In this document: positions 18,801 through 27,650 of the stretch, in pieces
How positions within the stretch are numbered: the stretch's first letter is position 1
Layout of the letters: every line of letters starts with the position of its first letter
NCBI RefSeq assembly: GCF_008271295.1
Contig: NZ_VTOY01000002.1
Coordinates: forward strand, 186,001-250,000
Length of the DNA: 64,000 nucleotides
Source: Pseudoselenomonas ruminis
Lineage (GTDB): Bacteria > Bacillota > Negativicutes > Selenomonadales > Selenomonadaceae
Direction of reading: 5' to 3'
Program-made: the position numbers and the translations under genes
The notes under the pieces: generated by a model
The model's database searches: none
What the model saw: only the letters and a program-made list of their open reading frames with translations
What the model was told of the DNA's origin: nothing

Positions 18801-20227
18801 AGATAAAAGGATGTATTGATATTTTCAATCGGCAATGCACCATAAGTGCCATTTTCAAGTTTTGCACTGCCATAGGCCTGCAGCTGTTCGAGGCTTGTCC
18901 CCACACCACTGATGCCAACATCAGCCGTCGCTTTGCCGGTCACCACCGACGCCTGAGGCACTATTTCCGACAGCAGTCCCATATCAATCCCAGTTGCCTT
19001 GACATGAGCCGTGTACGAAAGATTATCGGCCGCAATGGCAGCCTCGCCTTCAGCTTTGCCGCCAAATACCTGAACGCGCATATCTTTCACAAACACATTT
19101 TGATCCTGATAGCGCACCTTGGCCGAGAGATTCTGGAACGGAATATCCATGGCCGAACCTTCAGCTACTTTTACCTGGCCTTCAATCGATGGATTCTTGA
19201 AGGTCCCGCGAACCTTTACATCAAACGAAGCCGCCCCTTGATACGGAAGGTTCTTGAGGATACGGCTGGGGTCAAACGATTCCGATGAAGCCGTAAGGTC
19301 GAGGTACGGGTCGCCCGTATCGAAACGTATTTTTCCATGCGCCTTGGCATGCTGTCCATCCGCATCAGCTTCCACCGAAACCAATGCCTCTGCATCGGTA
19401 AACGCGGCATGACCTTTGATGCCTGTTACATCCGTTTCCATGATGTGAACAGCACCGTCGGCAAAATCCGCATCACCGGTAAACGACAGTTTGCCGCCAT
19501 TGCGGAAAGCATGGATTTGGGCAGTCTCTACCTTACCGCCAGTTATCGAAACATCCTGCGGAATCAGCCCGTCGGGAACCAGCCCCAGATAACTTCCCAA
19601 ATCCATATTGTTTATTTTGGCATTTACAATCTGACGGTCTTCATCAAAGGTTCCCGATGCCTCCACCTGAGTTCCCTGATTTTCGCCGCTTACCTCCGCC
19701 TTCATGACCGGATAATCCGCCATATCCAGCGAACCGTTTACTTTTTCAAGCGTAAGCTCTTTCCCCTGCATGCGTCCAATTACGCGTCCATTTTCGACGC
19801 GCACCATGCCATGGAATTTCTGCCCGCCCGGCGTCTTGCTGATGAGATCCTCAAAATTCCAGCTGCCATCGTCCCGCTGAGCTATCACGGCCTCCACATC
19901 GGAAACCGTGACTTCTTTCACCGCCTCAGCCGGTGCCGAAAGCGCAGAAAGCAGGCGATAGGTCACCTGCGCTTTATCTGCACGCGCAATGATCTCTGCC
20001 TGCTTGTCATAAACTGCCACGTCATGGACTTCGAGGGTGCGGAGAGACTTCACCTCTATGCTGCCGACATCAATACGAACCCCCAGCATCTCCGAAGCCG
20101 TCGATGCTGCGGTCTGACCTGCCGTTTCCATAAAAGCACTGGTCTGCATATAGTACCAAAGGCCAGCCAGCCCCAGGAACACGATTCCCAGGACAGCCGC
20201 CAGTATTCCTATTGTTTTCCGCTTCAT
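15884..20227 (-). CDS. tamB: TamB-family translocation/assembly and lipid-transport protein
   Basis: Giant AsmA-like protein of 1447 residues, anchored by one N-terminal helix (about 7-29), with a very long run of beta-strand repeats across the periplasm and a C-terminal DUF490/TamB domain (last 300 residues) ending in an aromatic residue. TamB proteins are now seen as lipid bridges between membranes as well as partners of Omp85 proteins. The ATG at 20227 has GAGGGG 6 nt upstream; an earlier start at 20254 lacks a site. It lies between tolC and the sigma factor, without a separate tamA nearby; bamA is the only Omp85 here. Confidence 0.9.
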   Translation of the reverse strand: MKRKTIGILAAVLGIVFLGLAGLWYYMQTSAFMETAGQTAASTASEMLGVRIDVGSIEVKSLRTLEVHDVAVYDKQAEIIARADKAQVTYRLLSALSAPAEAVKEVTVSDVEAVIAQRDDGSWNFEDLISKTPGGQKFHGMVRVENGRVIGRMQGKELTLEKVNGSLDMADYPVMKAEVSGENQGTQVEASGTFDEDRQIVNAKINNMDLGSYLGLVPDGLIPQDVSITGGKVETAQIHAFRNGGKLSFTGDADFADGAVHIMETDVTGIKGHAAFTDAEALVSVEADADGQHAKAHGKIRFDTGDPYLDLTASSESFDPSRILKNLPYQGAASFDVKVRGTFKNPSIEGQVKVAEGSAMDIPFQNLSAKVRYQDQNVFVKDMRVQVFGGKAEGEAAIAADNLSYTAHVKATGIDMGLLSEIVPQASVVTGKATADVGISGVGTSLEQLQAYGSAKLENGTYGALPIENINTSFYLAGDNLQLDFLSINLPNHSRLAAEGTITGLLTSPKLDLTYYGAHFDLSLLQKVEPNADVTGLSDFKGTVQGDLANPQVAVNFSGLKGTLFKQPFDSLKLKASGSLDGVNIDDFLMEKDGKEVWRVAGSIGFTGERKLNLQIDTMGARMEDIAALVAPDQPITGNVDNIIKFTGTLDNPKGVGYIHFYRGSYRGVLLSGMDGDYFLEDGVVRLQDFHAYSPMVDMILNGTIDQNRNLSMKVEAKDIDLKRIEHKLPYEVSGHGTFKGYIKGNVDRPEFYGLLDAPDIVLNAQEIKNLHGMVKYRNGNVDIDQFGFEQNGGTYDAVASINTETKAITGEVVVQNADVNAITALLNQKNDLVQGRLNCSATLAGNVDNPQVAVYGSMPKGTVGGYDVHDVDIDIQLADQVVAVKKIEGKQGSNGLFSLSGTAGLAAEQPLQGKLSASDLEMGMFAKAAGIQANVIGTADIEATFGGVVPNPSADVTISGHNGGVQGSTFDNLNGVFHLKNGLITVDTLTVQKVTGVKTYQASAKGIIPSRALFADENEQLDDIEQIQLTVSLDQADLSLLPTVSKQVDWAVGATTGNLKIHGTLAHPLVDGTVGLTNGAVKWKMLEKPMTDMNAKITFAGSKVTVQDFSGKMGEGTYSLTGFVLLDGVSPDKYDFTLKADKLDIQSDLFRGPITGEIHVFDTDFYGRHMPKISGTVDFQNCMVSVPAIPDGDSDLPDAVLDVQVNVGDKVHFYSSYLYDLYLGGQFHIGGIVSHPKMSGSLQVKRGGTINYLKTEFKIREGLATFDQVASFLPSIDFFADTRLTQAKVFLSAKGPLDKMEIKLTSSPEMSQTQIIQLLTLRDAYKNGQKNMNAGDMLSVGIQMSFLSEVEDILRDFLFLDQFTISRGSGSIYDRHDLENETNKYDFNVQMGKYISDRVMVKYTRSLGGQNVNRYGLQYDFNDKLGLTFDREGSGYIVGLEARMSF

Positions 20228-20275
20228 GATAATCCCCTCAAAAAGCCGCTCCATGGCTGTATTTTGCCGGATGAA

Positions 20276-21799
20276 TTACTTCACCGCTTCCTCTTTTACT
20301 GCCTTCTTATCCGCCCGCTGTGCCTTAGCGGCCTTGCGTGCCTCGCGCTCAGCCTTGCGGCCGGCTTTTGCCTCTTCCTTCGAGTTCTTCTTTGCTTCCT
20401 CAGTCGACTCGAGAATTGCGTCATCATGGAGTTTTGCATCCTCGCGGACTTTCTTCAAACGATTGCCCTGCTGACGCGATGCGCGGTATTTTGCCACGTC
20501 GATGTCAATCGGCAGGCCCATCGCACGATCCAAAGAAGCCTTGCTCGTATTGTAGTTATAAAGAGCCGTATAATAATTGGTCTTGGCCTCAGTCAATTTT
20601 TCATTGGCATCCATGACATCAAGGTTGGTGCCAACACCGGCGCTGTAACGGACATTGGCAATCTTATAATCTTCTTCTGCCTGTGCCACTGCCGTTTTCG
20701 TCGTATCGATATTCTTTTCCGCAGCCTGGAGATTCAGATAAGCCGTGCGGACGTCAAGCTTGATTGCCTCATCCTGCTGGCGGGAAGCCTCCTGCGCCTT
20801 TAAAAGCGTTGCTTCAGCCGCATGAACGCTGGCAGACGTTACCCCGTTGTCAAAGATATTCCAGGTTGCCTTCGCGCCTGCCTGCCAGGCATCCGACTGC
20901 TCATCCTTAAACGCCTTGCTGCCGGCAATCGATTTGCTGGCTACAGCATTAACCGATGGGTAATTTCCTGCTTTAGCGGCATTGATACCAGCCTCAGCCT
21001 GCTTGACGGCATAGTAGCAGGCCGCACCATCAGCACGGTTGGCCAAAGCAAACTTCGTGCAATCTTCCAGCGACAAATCATAATGCGTATAGCCGAGCTG
21101 GTCGCGGATATCCAGAACTGTGTCAGTATCCAGGCCGATGACATTGTTAAGGGTCGATACAGCTACATCATAACTGTTCTGCGCCGTCACCAATGCCTGC
21201 TGCGCATTGGCCAGCTGAACCTGCGAAGCCAGTACATCCGACTTGGCCACCGTGCCGACATTATAATGCGCATTGACGTTGTCCAGATGTTCGCGAAGCG
21301 TATTTACGGCATCCTGCTGCACGTTGATGAGGTTGCGGCACTGCAAAATCTGATAGTAATCCGCCGTAGCCTGATAGCGGATGGCCTGCTTCGTGTTCTC
21401 CAGCGTTACATCCGCCGCATTGATGCCATAACCTGCCTTATCGATAGCAGCGCGCAGGGAACCATTGTAAAGCGGAATTCCTGCTTCCAGCGCATTGCTG
21501 TACTGCTTGTCGATTTTCTTCGCGTCATAGTCACGGCCGCCTAACGAAAACGCCCCCATCGACCAGGAAAGCGTCGGGCCCATCTGACGGCGCGCATTGG
21601 ACAGATTCCACTTAGCAGCATCAACATCAGCCAGCGCCGACTTGATATTGCGGTTATTCTCCAATGCCATCTGAATGCTGTCGTCCAGATTCAGCTGAAC
21701 CGTATCCGCCGCCAGCGCCGTACCAGAAATCGACATAGCCGTAAGCGTTCCCATAACAAGTGCTGTTAATTTTCTATAAAATCTTTTATTCATTTTCAA
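20276..21799 (-). CDS. tolC: TolC-family outer-membrane efflux protein
   Basis: A 507-residue OM channel protein with a signal peptide (cleavage after ALA, about residue 30) and two outer-membrane-efflux repeats with long alpha-helical hairpins (about 35-230 and 250-440). The last 50 residues form a Lys/Ala/Glu-rich charged tail beyond the usual TolC length. AGGAGG precedes a TTG at 21799 by 8 nt and an ATG two codons later by 14 nt, so the TTG may be the true start. Its place after mlaD suggests envelope transport, perhaps with exporters encoded elsewhere. Confidence 0.88.
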   Translation of the reverse strand: MKMNKRFYRKLTALVMGTLTAMSISGTALAADTVQLNLDDSIQMALENNRNIKSALADVDAAKWNLSNARRQMGPTLSWSMGAFSLGGRDYDAKKIDKQYSNALEAGIPLYNGSLRAAIDKAGYGINAADVTLENTKQAIRYQATADYYQILQCRNLINVQQDAVNTLREHLDNVNAHYNVGTVAKSDVLASQVQLANAQQALVTAQNSYDVAVSTLNNVIGLDTDTVLDIRDQLGYTHYDLSLEDCTKFALANRADGAACYYAVKQAEAGINAAKAGNYPSVNAVASKSIAGSKAFKDEQSDAWQAGAKATWNIFDNGVTSASVHAAEATLLKAQEASRQQDEAIKLDVRTAYLNLQAAEKNIDTTKTAVAQAEEDYKIANVRYSAGVGTNLDVMDANEKLTEAKTNYYTALYNYNTSKASLDRAMGLPIDIDVAKYRASRQQGNRLKKVREDAKLHDDAILESTEEAKKNSKEEAKAGRKAEREARKAAKAQRADKKAVKEEAVK

Positions 21800-21825
21800 G
21801 CTAAACTCCTCCTTTAGCTAAGACC

Positions 21826-23112
21826 TTAAAAGGACTGGCGCAGGCCAATATAAGCGGCGCGCCGTTCTCTGTCATTGACATTATTCCACTGACCCAAAAG
21901 CGATGTTCCATTATTGCCCAGGTCATACTGTGCCCGCAGCCGGACTGCCAGGTCATCAAAATCATAAGCATCGGCCGAAACCTTGAAGCGCGGCCCGATT
22001 TTCGAATCGAGCCCGACGCCGGCTTCACCGTAAATCAAACCGCCGCGGGCATCAAAAGCACCGAAGTGCGATCCCAGCTGAAAATTGCCGCGGTCAGCAT
22101 TGCCGATATCATCCAGACCGAAGGTCAAAAAAGACCCGTTCTGGGAATCCACATTCAAGTTAAAATTGGTACTCCAATCGTGATTCATCCCGCTGTAAAG
22201 CAGGTCCGCATTAGACGTAACTTCAATGGTGTCGAGTTTCTTCTTGAGCTTATCGGCCTTATCGGTCAGACTGCGCGCATTATGAATGATGGCCTTGGTG
22301 TCCTCAATCGTCTTATCATCACCAGCCACCTTGGCAATTCCCTCAGAAATCACCCGGATTTTCTCACTGGTATCGGCGATATTATTGAGTGTCAGCCGGA
22401 GATTCTCCGCCGTCTGCGGATCAGCTCCCACCGTCGCCAGATTCGTCATCATAGCTTCGACAGCATTTGCCGTGCGGTTAAGGCTGGCCGTCATTGTATT
22501 CATATTGGCCAGCATCTGGTTGATGTTTCCCTGATTGGTAAGCGCCATATTTTCAAACGCAGCCATCATGCCATTGATATGTGCGGTAGCGTCCCGCATA
22601 TTCATGGCCATCTGGATTACCGAGCCCTGGAATTCTGCATTGCCGACAATCTTGTTCATGCCAGCCATAAGTTCCTGCGCCTGGTCAACCACCTTACTGA
22701 GTCCCGCAAACATGGTATCCATGCCCGCCTCATCCTGTCCGATAAGGTAATCTCCATTTTCCACCCAGCCAAGTGCCGGGTCAGCAGGCAGAATGTTGAT
22801 GAATTTTTCTCCCATGACACCTGAGGAACCAATGGTTGCCTGGGAGCTTTTCGGTATCTTCACATCACTGTTGATGGAAAGCGTTACCGTAACGCCCTGC
22901 CCATCGTTCTGGATTTTCTTGACTTTTCCCACCGGCACGCCGGACAGCCTTACCACGGACTGCGGTTCCACCCCGACGACCTGATTGAATCCGGCATAAA
23001 GGGTATAGCCCTTTTCCCCGCCCAGCTTGAAGCCACTGAGCATGATGATAACACCAGCAAGCAGGGCCAGTCCTGCCAAGGTAAATGCTCCTACCTTTGC
23101 TTCTGTACTCAC
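21826..23112 (-). CDS. mlaD: MlaD-type MCE protein fused to a C-terminal beta-barrel
   Basis: A 428-residue protein: membrane anchor (about 8-30), one MCE lipid-binding domain (about 38-115, LSGVPVGKV and GVMGEKFINI), a long helical linker (about 140-300) and a C-terminal domain of amphipathic strands ending GLRQSF (about 310-428). The last part looks like a small OM barrel, so one chain could bridge both membranes. Such MCE-barrel fusions have been described in Veillonella. It starts with GTG 8 nt after AGGAGG and lies 3 nt after mlaF. E. coli MlaD lacks the barrel and linker. Confidence 0.88.
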   Translation of the reverse strand: MSTEAKVGAFTLAGLALLAGVIIMLSGFKLGGEKGYTLYAGFNQVVGVEPQSVVRLSGVPVGKVKKIQNDGQGVTVTLSINSDVKIPKSSQATIGSSGVMGEKFINILPADPALGWVENGDYLIGQDEAGMDTMFAGLSKVVDQAQELMAGMNKIVGNAEFQGSVIQMAMNMRDATAHINGMMAAFENMALTNQGNINQMLANMNTMTASLNRTANAVEAMMTNLATVGADPQTAENLRLTLNNIADTSEKIRVISEGIAKVAGDDKTIEDTKAIIHNARSLTDKADKLKKKLDTIEVTSNADLLYSGMNHDWSTNFNLNVDSQNGSFLTFGLDDIGNADRGNFQLGSHFGAFDARGGLIYGEAGVGLDSKIGPRFKVSADAYDFDDLAVRLRAQYDLGNNGTSLLGQWNNVNDRERRAAYIGLRQSF

Positions 23113-23115
23113 GCG

Positions 23116-23856
23116 TCACGCCTCCTTAACTGTTCGCAGGGTGTGGAAAAATGCCTGCACCCGCTCATCCCTGATATTTTTAAAATTCTCCACGGTATCC
23201 ACCGCAATGAGCTCACCTTCGTAAACCATGGCAATGCGGTCCGCAATGCGGCAGGCACTGGCCATATCATGGGTAACCACCACCGACGTCACGTTAAGTG
23301 CCTGCTGGGTGTGGCTGATGAGCTCATCAATCTTCTCTGTCATAATCGGGTCAAGCCCCGAACTCGGTTCATCGTAAAAAACGATTTCGGGTTCAAAGGC
23401 AATCGCCCGGGCCAAACTCACGCGCTTCTTCATACCACCGGACAATTCATTGGGCATCCGATGGGCCACATTTTCAAGCCCCACCAGATTGAGTTTCTCC
23501 TCGACAATCCGCTGGACTTCCTTCTCCGGCATATCCGTATGCTCCCGAAGGCCAAAGGCAACATTGTCGCCCACCGTCATCGAGTCAAACAGCGCCGAAT
23601 ACTGGAAAACCATCCCCATATGAAGCCGGACCTTGTCCAGTTCTGCTTCCGATAGCCGGGATATTTCCGTATCCCCGATCCAAATCTCGCCCGAAGTCGG
23701 CCGGATGAGTCCAATCAACAGCCGCAAAAGCGTACTCTTTCCTGAGCCGGAGCCCCCGATGATGGCAAGCGTCTCCCCATCTTCGATTGTCAGATTGATA
23801 TGGTGCAGGACTTCTTTGTCACCAAAGCTCTTGCACACATCCACAAGTCGGATCAT
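23116..23856 (-). CDS. mlaF: Phospholipid transport ABC ATPase MlaF
   Basis: ATPase subunit of the Mla phospholipid transporter. The 246 residues carry Walker A GGSGSGKST, Q-loop VFQYSALF, signature LSGGMKKRVSLARA and Walker B IVFYDEPSSGLDP, with the extended tail common in MlaF. GTGAGG precedes the ATG closely. It lies between mlaE and mlaD, so the products are expected to form one inner-membrane complex with the MCE-barrel protein. Confidence 0.93.
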   Translation of the reverse strand: MIRLVDVCKSFGDKEVLHHINLTIEDGETLAIIGGSGSGKSTLLRLLIGLIRPTSGEIWIGDTEISRLSEAELDKVRLHMGMVFQYSALFDSMTVGDNVAFGLREHTDMPEKEVQRIVEEKLNLVGLENVAHRMPNELSGGMKKRVSLARAIAFEPEIVFYDEPSSGLDPIMTEKIDELISHTQQALNVTSVVVTHDMASACRIADRIAMVYEGELIAVDTVENFKNIRDERVQAFFHTLRTVKEA

Positions 23857-23883
23857 AATGCCTCACATTATATAAAATCTTTC

Positions 23884-24654
23884 TTAATAAAGAATGAAAG
23901 TCAGAATTGCGTTAAGAATAAAAATGGCTATAATCGATGACACCACCGTCCGGGTCGTTGCCTTACCAACGCCCTCGGCACCATCCGGACTATGAAGCCC
24001 GTAATAGCAGCCCAGCACGGCAATGACATTGCCGAAAAAAATAGCCTTTATCACACCACCGGTGAGGTCAAACACCTCAACAAAAGTGTGTATGGAATTC
24101 ATATATAAATACGAGCTGATGCCCGAATAATAAACAGCAATAACCCAGCCGCCCAGGACGCCAATGACATCACCGAAAACCGTCAAAATCGGCACGACAA
24201 TCATGCACGCCAGCATGCGGGGAACGATGAGATAATTTACCGGATTGACCGCCATAACCCGCAGCGCATCAATCTGCTCGGTGACCTTCATCGTAGAAAT
24301 CTCTGCCGTAATGGCTGAACCCACGCGGCCGGCACAAACGACTCCGACCAGTACCGGGCCAAGTTCGCGGCCAATCGCAATGGAAATAATGCCGCCAATC
24401 GTTCCCTGCGCACCGAACTTGATGAGAATATCGGCCGTCTGCAGCGTAAAGACGACACCGGTAAAAAGCAGTGTGAGGCTCACAATCAGCAACGAGTCTA
24501 CGCCAAGATGCGACATCTGCGACAGGATATGACGCGGCCGCGGGCGATGTCCCAACTCCCGCATCGTATCCCGATAGAGCAGCACGATTGTGCCAAATTC
24601 TTCCAGCCGGCGCATCACAAAAGCGCCAACCAGTTCCAACAATTTCAGCAGCAT
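23884..24654 (-). CDS. mlaE: Phospholipid transport permease MlaE
   Basis: Inner-membrane permease of the Mla ABC system, about 256 residues with five or six hydrophobic segments and the MlaE/DUF140 block beginning FGAQGTIGGIISIAIGRELG, followed by VTEQIDALRVMAVNPVNYL. Two adjacent ATGs follow AGGAGG; the second (24654) has the better 5-nt spacing. First gene of the OM cluster, with its own promoter upstream and divergent from rnhA. mlaB and mlaC homologues are not present here. Confidence 0.93.
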   Translation of the reverse strand: MLLKLLELVGAFVMRRLEEFGTIVLLYRDTMRELGHRPRPRHILSQMSHLGVDSLLIVSLTLLFTGVVFTLQTADILIKFGAQGTIGGIISIAIGRELGPVLVGVVCAGRVGSAITAEISTMKVTEQIDALRVMAVNPVNYLIVPRMLACMIVVPILTVFGDVIGVLGGWVIAVYYSGISSYLYMNSIHTFVEVFDLTGGVIKAIFFGNVIAVLGCYYGLHSPDGAEGVGKATTRTVVSSIIAIFILNAILTFILY

Positions 24655-24723
24655 CATCTCCTCCTTTCCGGCATCGCCTTGTCGTCCCAAGTATATGCTA
24701 AACGCAGTGCATACTACCTTTCG

Positions 24724-24752
24724 ATTTTAGCAGAGATAATCCAAATAGTAAA
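24724..24752 (-). promoter_or_regulatory. Promoter of the mla-tolC-tamB unit
   Basis: TTTACT (24752-24747) and TAAAAT (24729-24724) on the minus strand, spaced 17 nt, lie about 70 nt before mlaE. This is the likely main entry promoter of the whole OM cluster. Confidence 0.6.
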
Positions 24753-24809
24753 GATAAGTTTACTAATTTGCCTGTAATTTTTCATCTTCTTTTCTCAATA
24801 TTTTTCCTA

Positions 24810-24815
24810 TATAAT
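24810..24815 (+). promoter_or_regulatory. Possible -10 box for rnhA
   Basis: A perfect TATAAT lies about 38 nt before the rnhA start in an AT-rich region. The -35 element is poor, so this is tentative. Confidence 0.4.
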
Positions 24816-24852
24816 AGGATTTAACGAAATTTACGCTTCAGGAGGAACACGA

Positions 24853-25548
24853 ATGCCAAAGAAAGTATATGCCGTCCGCGCCGGGCGCGCCTGCGGAATC
24901 TTCACGACCTGGGACGAATGCAAAAAACAGGTAGACGGCTACGCCGGTGCCCGTTACAAAGGATTCACCGATATCGCCGAGGCACTGGCCTGGTTAAACG
25001 GCGGTGAGCGCCCTGCCGGACAGCAGCGCCAGAGCACTGCTGTCCGCCGTCCTTCCCGTCCCCGCCCTTCGATGCCAGCATCACCTGCCATCCCGGACAG
25101 TGAGCAGGACTACGTCATCTACACCGACGGCTCCTGCCTCCGGAATCCCGACGGCCCCGGCGGCTGGGCAGCGGTTGTCACCGAGGTAAAGACTGGCGAA
25201 GTCACCGAACTTCATGAGGGCAGCCCCAGCACCACCAACAACCGTATGGAACTTTCGGCCGCCATTGCCGCCATGTCGTTTCCCGCTGTGCCGTCGAAAA
25301 TCGCCATTTACACCGACAGCCAATATTTGAAAAACGGCTTCACCAAGGGCTGGTTAAAATCCTGGAAAAGCCGCGGCTGGAAAAAAGCCGACGGCAACCC
25401 CGTCCTGAATCAGGACCTCTGGATGCAGCTCGACACACTCTACCAAAAACACCAAATCACCTTCCATTGGGTAAAAGGCCATGTCGGCATAGACCTCAAC
25501 GAACGCTGCGACCAACTGGCAAAAAGCGAAGCTATGAAATATCAATAA
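24853..25548 (+). CDS. rnhA: Ribonuclease HI with N-terminal viroplasmin-type domain
   Basis: Cleaves the RNA strand of RNA-DNA hybrids. The 231 residues comprise an N-terminal caulimovirus viroplasmin domain (about 4-50, AVRAGRACGIFTTWDECKKQ), a Pro/Arg-rich linker, and the RNase H catalytic domain (about 85-230). The acidic residues lie in YTDGSC, MELSAAI and IYTDSQ, with the HWVKGHVG motif before the last Asp. This hybrid-binding plus catalytic layout is usual for type 1 RNase H in Firmicutes. AGGAGG precedes the ATG by 7 nt. Confidence 0.94.
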   Translation: MPKKVYAVRAGRACGIFTTWDECKKQVDGYAGARYKGFTDIAEALAWLNGGERPAGQQRQSTAVRRPSRPRPSMPASPAIPDSEQDYVIYTDGSCLRNPDGPGGWAAVVTEVKTGEVTELHEGSPSTTNNRMELSAAIAAMSFPAVPSKIAIYTDSQYLKNGFTKGWLKSWKSRGWKKADGNPVLNQDLWMQLDTLYQKHQITFHWVKGHVGIDLNERCDQLAKSEAMKYQ

Positions 25549-25600
25549 AAATAAGCTGTTGCCGGCGGATAAAACCGTGCAACAGCTTATTTTTGTTTTA
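25549..25600. terminator. Bidirectional terminator between rnhA and ubiX
   Basis: Arms AATAAGCTGTTGC and GCAACAGCTTATT form a 13-bp perfect stem, with T-runs on both strands. It serves the converging rnhA (plus) and ubiX (minus) genes. Confidence 0.85.
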
Positions 25601-25624
25601 TGCTCAGCAACGCCTTGGTGTCCG

Positions 25625-26179
25625 TCACCCCTGCCAGCGTTTGAACAAATTATGTTCAATCCCGAGCTGGTCGCATATCTTGCCTACCATCATATCAACG
25701 ATATCATCGAGGGTCTGCGGGCGATGGTAAAAGCCCGGGCAGGCCGGTACGATGCGCGCGCCCACCTGGGCAAGCTTCAGCAGATTTTCCAGATGAATCG
25801 CATGCATCGGCGTTTCGCGCGGAACAATCACAAGTTTGCGCCCTTCCTTCAGCATTACATCAGCCGCTCTGGTCAGCAGATTATCCGAAATCCCATGGGC
25901 AATGCTTCCCGCCGTCTTCATCGAGCAGGGCAGAATGACCATCGCATCGGTGCGGAATGAACCGCTGGCAATGGCCGCCCCGACGTTATCGTTATCGTAG
26001 AGTTTATCAACCTTGACCGAAAATTTTTCACGGCTCACACCGCATTCATATTCTAGTACATCCCAGCCGCTGTCCGTGACCACTGCGTGAACTTCATGCC
26101 CGTCCGCTTTAGCGGCCGCGATGAACCGCAGGGCATAAATGCTGCCGCTGGCACCGGTAATGCCTACAACGATTTTCAA
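25625..26179 (-). CDS. ubiX: UbiX/Pad1-type flavin prenyltransferase
   Basis: Prenylates FMN to give the cofactor used by UbiD-type decarboxylases. The 184 residues show the N-terminal GITGASGSIYALR flavin-binding motif and the conserved PCSMKTAGSIAHGISDNLLTRA block (here only part quoted), then VPRETPMHAIHLENL. It begins with TTG just after AAGGGGAG. A terminator separates it from serS upstream. No ubiD partner is visible in the window. Confidence 0.9.
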   Translation of the reverse strand: MKIVVGITGASGSIYALRFIAAAKADGHEVHAVVTDSGWDVLEYECGVSREKFSVKVDKLYDNDNVGAAIASGSFRTDAMVILPCSMKTAGSIAHGISDNLLTRAADVMLKEGRKLVIVPRETPMHAIHLENLLKLAQVGARIVPACPGFYHRPQTLDDIVDMMVGKICDQLGIEHNLFKRWQG

Positions 26180-26200
26180 AGGCTCCCCTTCTTTCGTCCA

Positions 26201-26225
26201 AAAAAGCCTCCCAAAAACGGGAGGC
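26201..26225 (-). terminator. Terminator after serS
   Basis: GCCTCCC/GGGAGGC stem with a short A-rich loop; on the minus strand it is followed by six T residues. It lies between serS and ubiX. Confidence 0.85.
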
Positions 26226-26242
26226 TCTTTTCTTTTCTAATC

Positions 26243-27517
26243 TTAGAGTTCAGCTTTTTTGATGACTTCGACGCCGCCCATATACGGTACGAGAACCTTC
26301 GGAACGATGACACTGCCATCTTCCTGCTGATAGTTCTCAAGGATTGCTGCTACCGTACGGCCGACAGCCAGTCCCGAACCATTGAGCGTATGAACAAATT
26401 CCGGTTTGCTCTTGGCATCGCGGCGGAATTTGATATTTGCACGACGAGCCTGATAGTCCGTGCAGTTGGAGCAGGACGAAATCTCGCGGTACTTATTCTG
26501 CGCCGGGAACCAAACCTCGATATCATAGGTCGTTGCCGACGTAAAGCTCATATCACCCGTGCAAAGCTTGACGACATGGTACGGAATCTCGAGCAGACGC
26601 AAAACATCTTCCGCATTGTCTACCATCTTATCAAGTTCTTCCCAGCTGGTTTCCGGCGTGCAGAACTTAATCATCTCAACCTTGTTGAACTGGTGCTGGC
26701 GAATGAGACCGCGCGTATCACGGCCGGCACTGCCTGCCTCAGCACGGAAGCAAGCCGTATAGCAGCTGAAATACTGCGGCAGCATTTTGCCATCGAGGAT
26801 TTCGTCTCGATAGTAGTTCGTCGTCGGAACCTCTGCCGTCGGAACGAGGTAATAATCAAGGCCTTCCACCTTGAACATATCCTCGGCAAATTTCGGCAGC
26901 TGGCCCGTGCCCGTCATGCTGTCCTTGTTCGCCATATATGGAGCGAGCATTTCGGTATAGCCATGTTTATCGGCATGGAGATCCATCATGAAGTTGATGC
27001 AAGCGCGCTCCAGACGGGCACCCATCCCCTTGTAGAACGTAAACCGTGCGCCCGTTACCTTGGCAGCGCGGTCTGCATCGAGAATATCGAGGTCTGTGCC
27101 GATATCCCAATGAGCCTTCGGTTCGAAGGAAAACTCACGCGGCGTTCCCCATTTGCGGACTTCCGGGTTCTCCGTGTCATCTTTGCCGATAGGAACATCT
27201 TCACGCGGAATATTCGGGATGTGAAGCAGGATATCACGCAGTTTCCCCTCAACCTCTTTGAGCTCTCCATCAAGAGCAGAGATTTTCTGACCGACTTCGC
27301 GCATCTCTTTGATGCGCTCATCCGCATTTTCCTTGTTCTTCTTCATAACGCTGATTTCCTTGGAAACCGCGTTGCGCTCACTCTTCAGCGTCTCCGTCTG
27401 CTGCAGGAGTTCACGGCGCTTTTTCTCAAGGCCTTCGAAATCGTCAAGATTCAAGGAATTGTGGCGATTTTTGAGCATCTGGCGAACTTCATCTAAATGC
27501 TCGCGGACAAATTTCAT
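26243..27517 (-). CDS. serS: Seryl-tRNA synthetase
   Basis: Charges tRNA-Ser. The 424 residues comprise the N-terminal coiled-coil tRNA-binding arm (about 1-110) and a class II catalytic core with motif 2 ([22 protein letters not shown], partly quoted) and motif 3 ([15 protein letters not shown]). The ATG at 27517 ([13 protein letters not shown]) fits the family start; the frame stays open to 27571 without function. The leader is only about 70 nt from the promoter, too short for the T-box often found before serS in Firmicutes. Confidence 0.96.
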   Translation of the reverse strand: MKFVREHLDEVRQMLKNRHNSLNLDDFEGLEKKRRELLQQTETLKSERNAVSKEISVMKKNKENADERIKEMREVGQKISALDGELKEVEGKLRDILLHIPNIPREDVPIGKDDTENPEVRKWGTPREFSFEPKAHWDIGTDLDILDADRAAKVTGARFTFYKGMGARLERACINFMMDLHADKHGYTEMLAPYMANKDSMTGTGQLPKFAEDMFKVEGLDYYLVPTAEVPTTNYYRDEILDGKMLPQYFSCYTACFRAEAGSAGRDTRGLIRQHQFNKVEMIKFCTPETSWEELDKMVDNAEDVLRLLEIPYHVVKLCTGDMSFTSATTYDIEVWFPAQNKYREISSCSNCTDYQARRANIKFRRDAKSKPEFVHTLNGSGLAVGRTVAAILENYQQEDGSVIVPKVLVPYMGGVEVIKKAEL

Positions 27518-27593
27518 GTCTAACAAAATTCTCACTCTCCATATCTGAATAATCAATAAGATTATATCCAATTTCCAACGGTTACATCTTTAT

Positions 27594-27622
27594 ATTATAT
27601 CGTCTAACAATTCTATGGTCAA
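27594..27622 (-). promoter_or_regulatory. Promoter of serS
   Basis: TTGACC (27622-27617) and TATAAT (27599-27594) on the minus strand with 17-nt spacing, close to consensus, about 76 nt before the serS start. Confidence 0.8.
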
Positions 27623-27650
27623 TATGCCCCCTCCGGCCCCCAACGCCCCA

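Noticed and set aside
19337-20803. A 488-codon plus-strand open frame
   Set aside because: It is antisense to tamB and tolC, with shadow-like composition.
27517-27650. T-box riboswitch before serS
   Set aside because: The promoter lies about 76 nt before the start codon, leaving no room for a T-box leader, and no specifier or antiterminator motif is seen.
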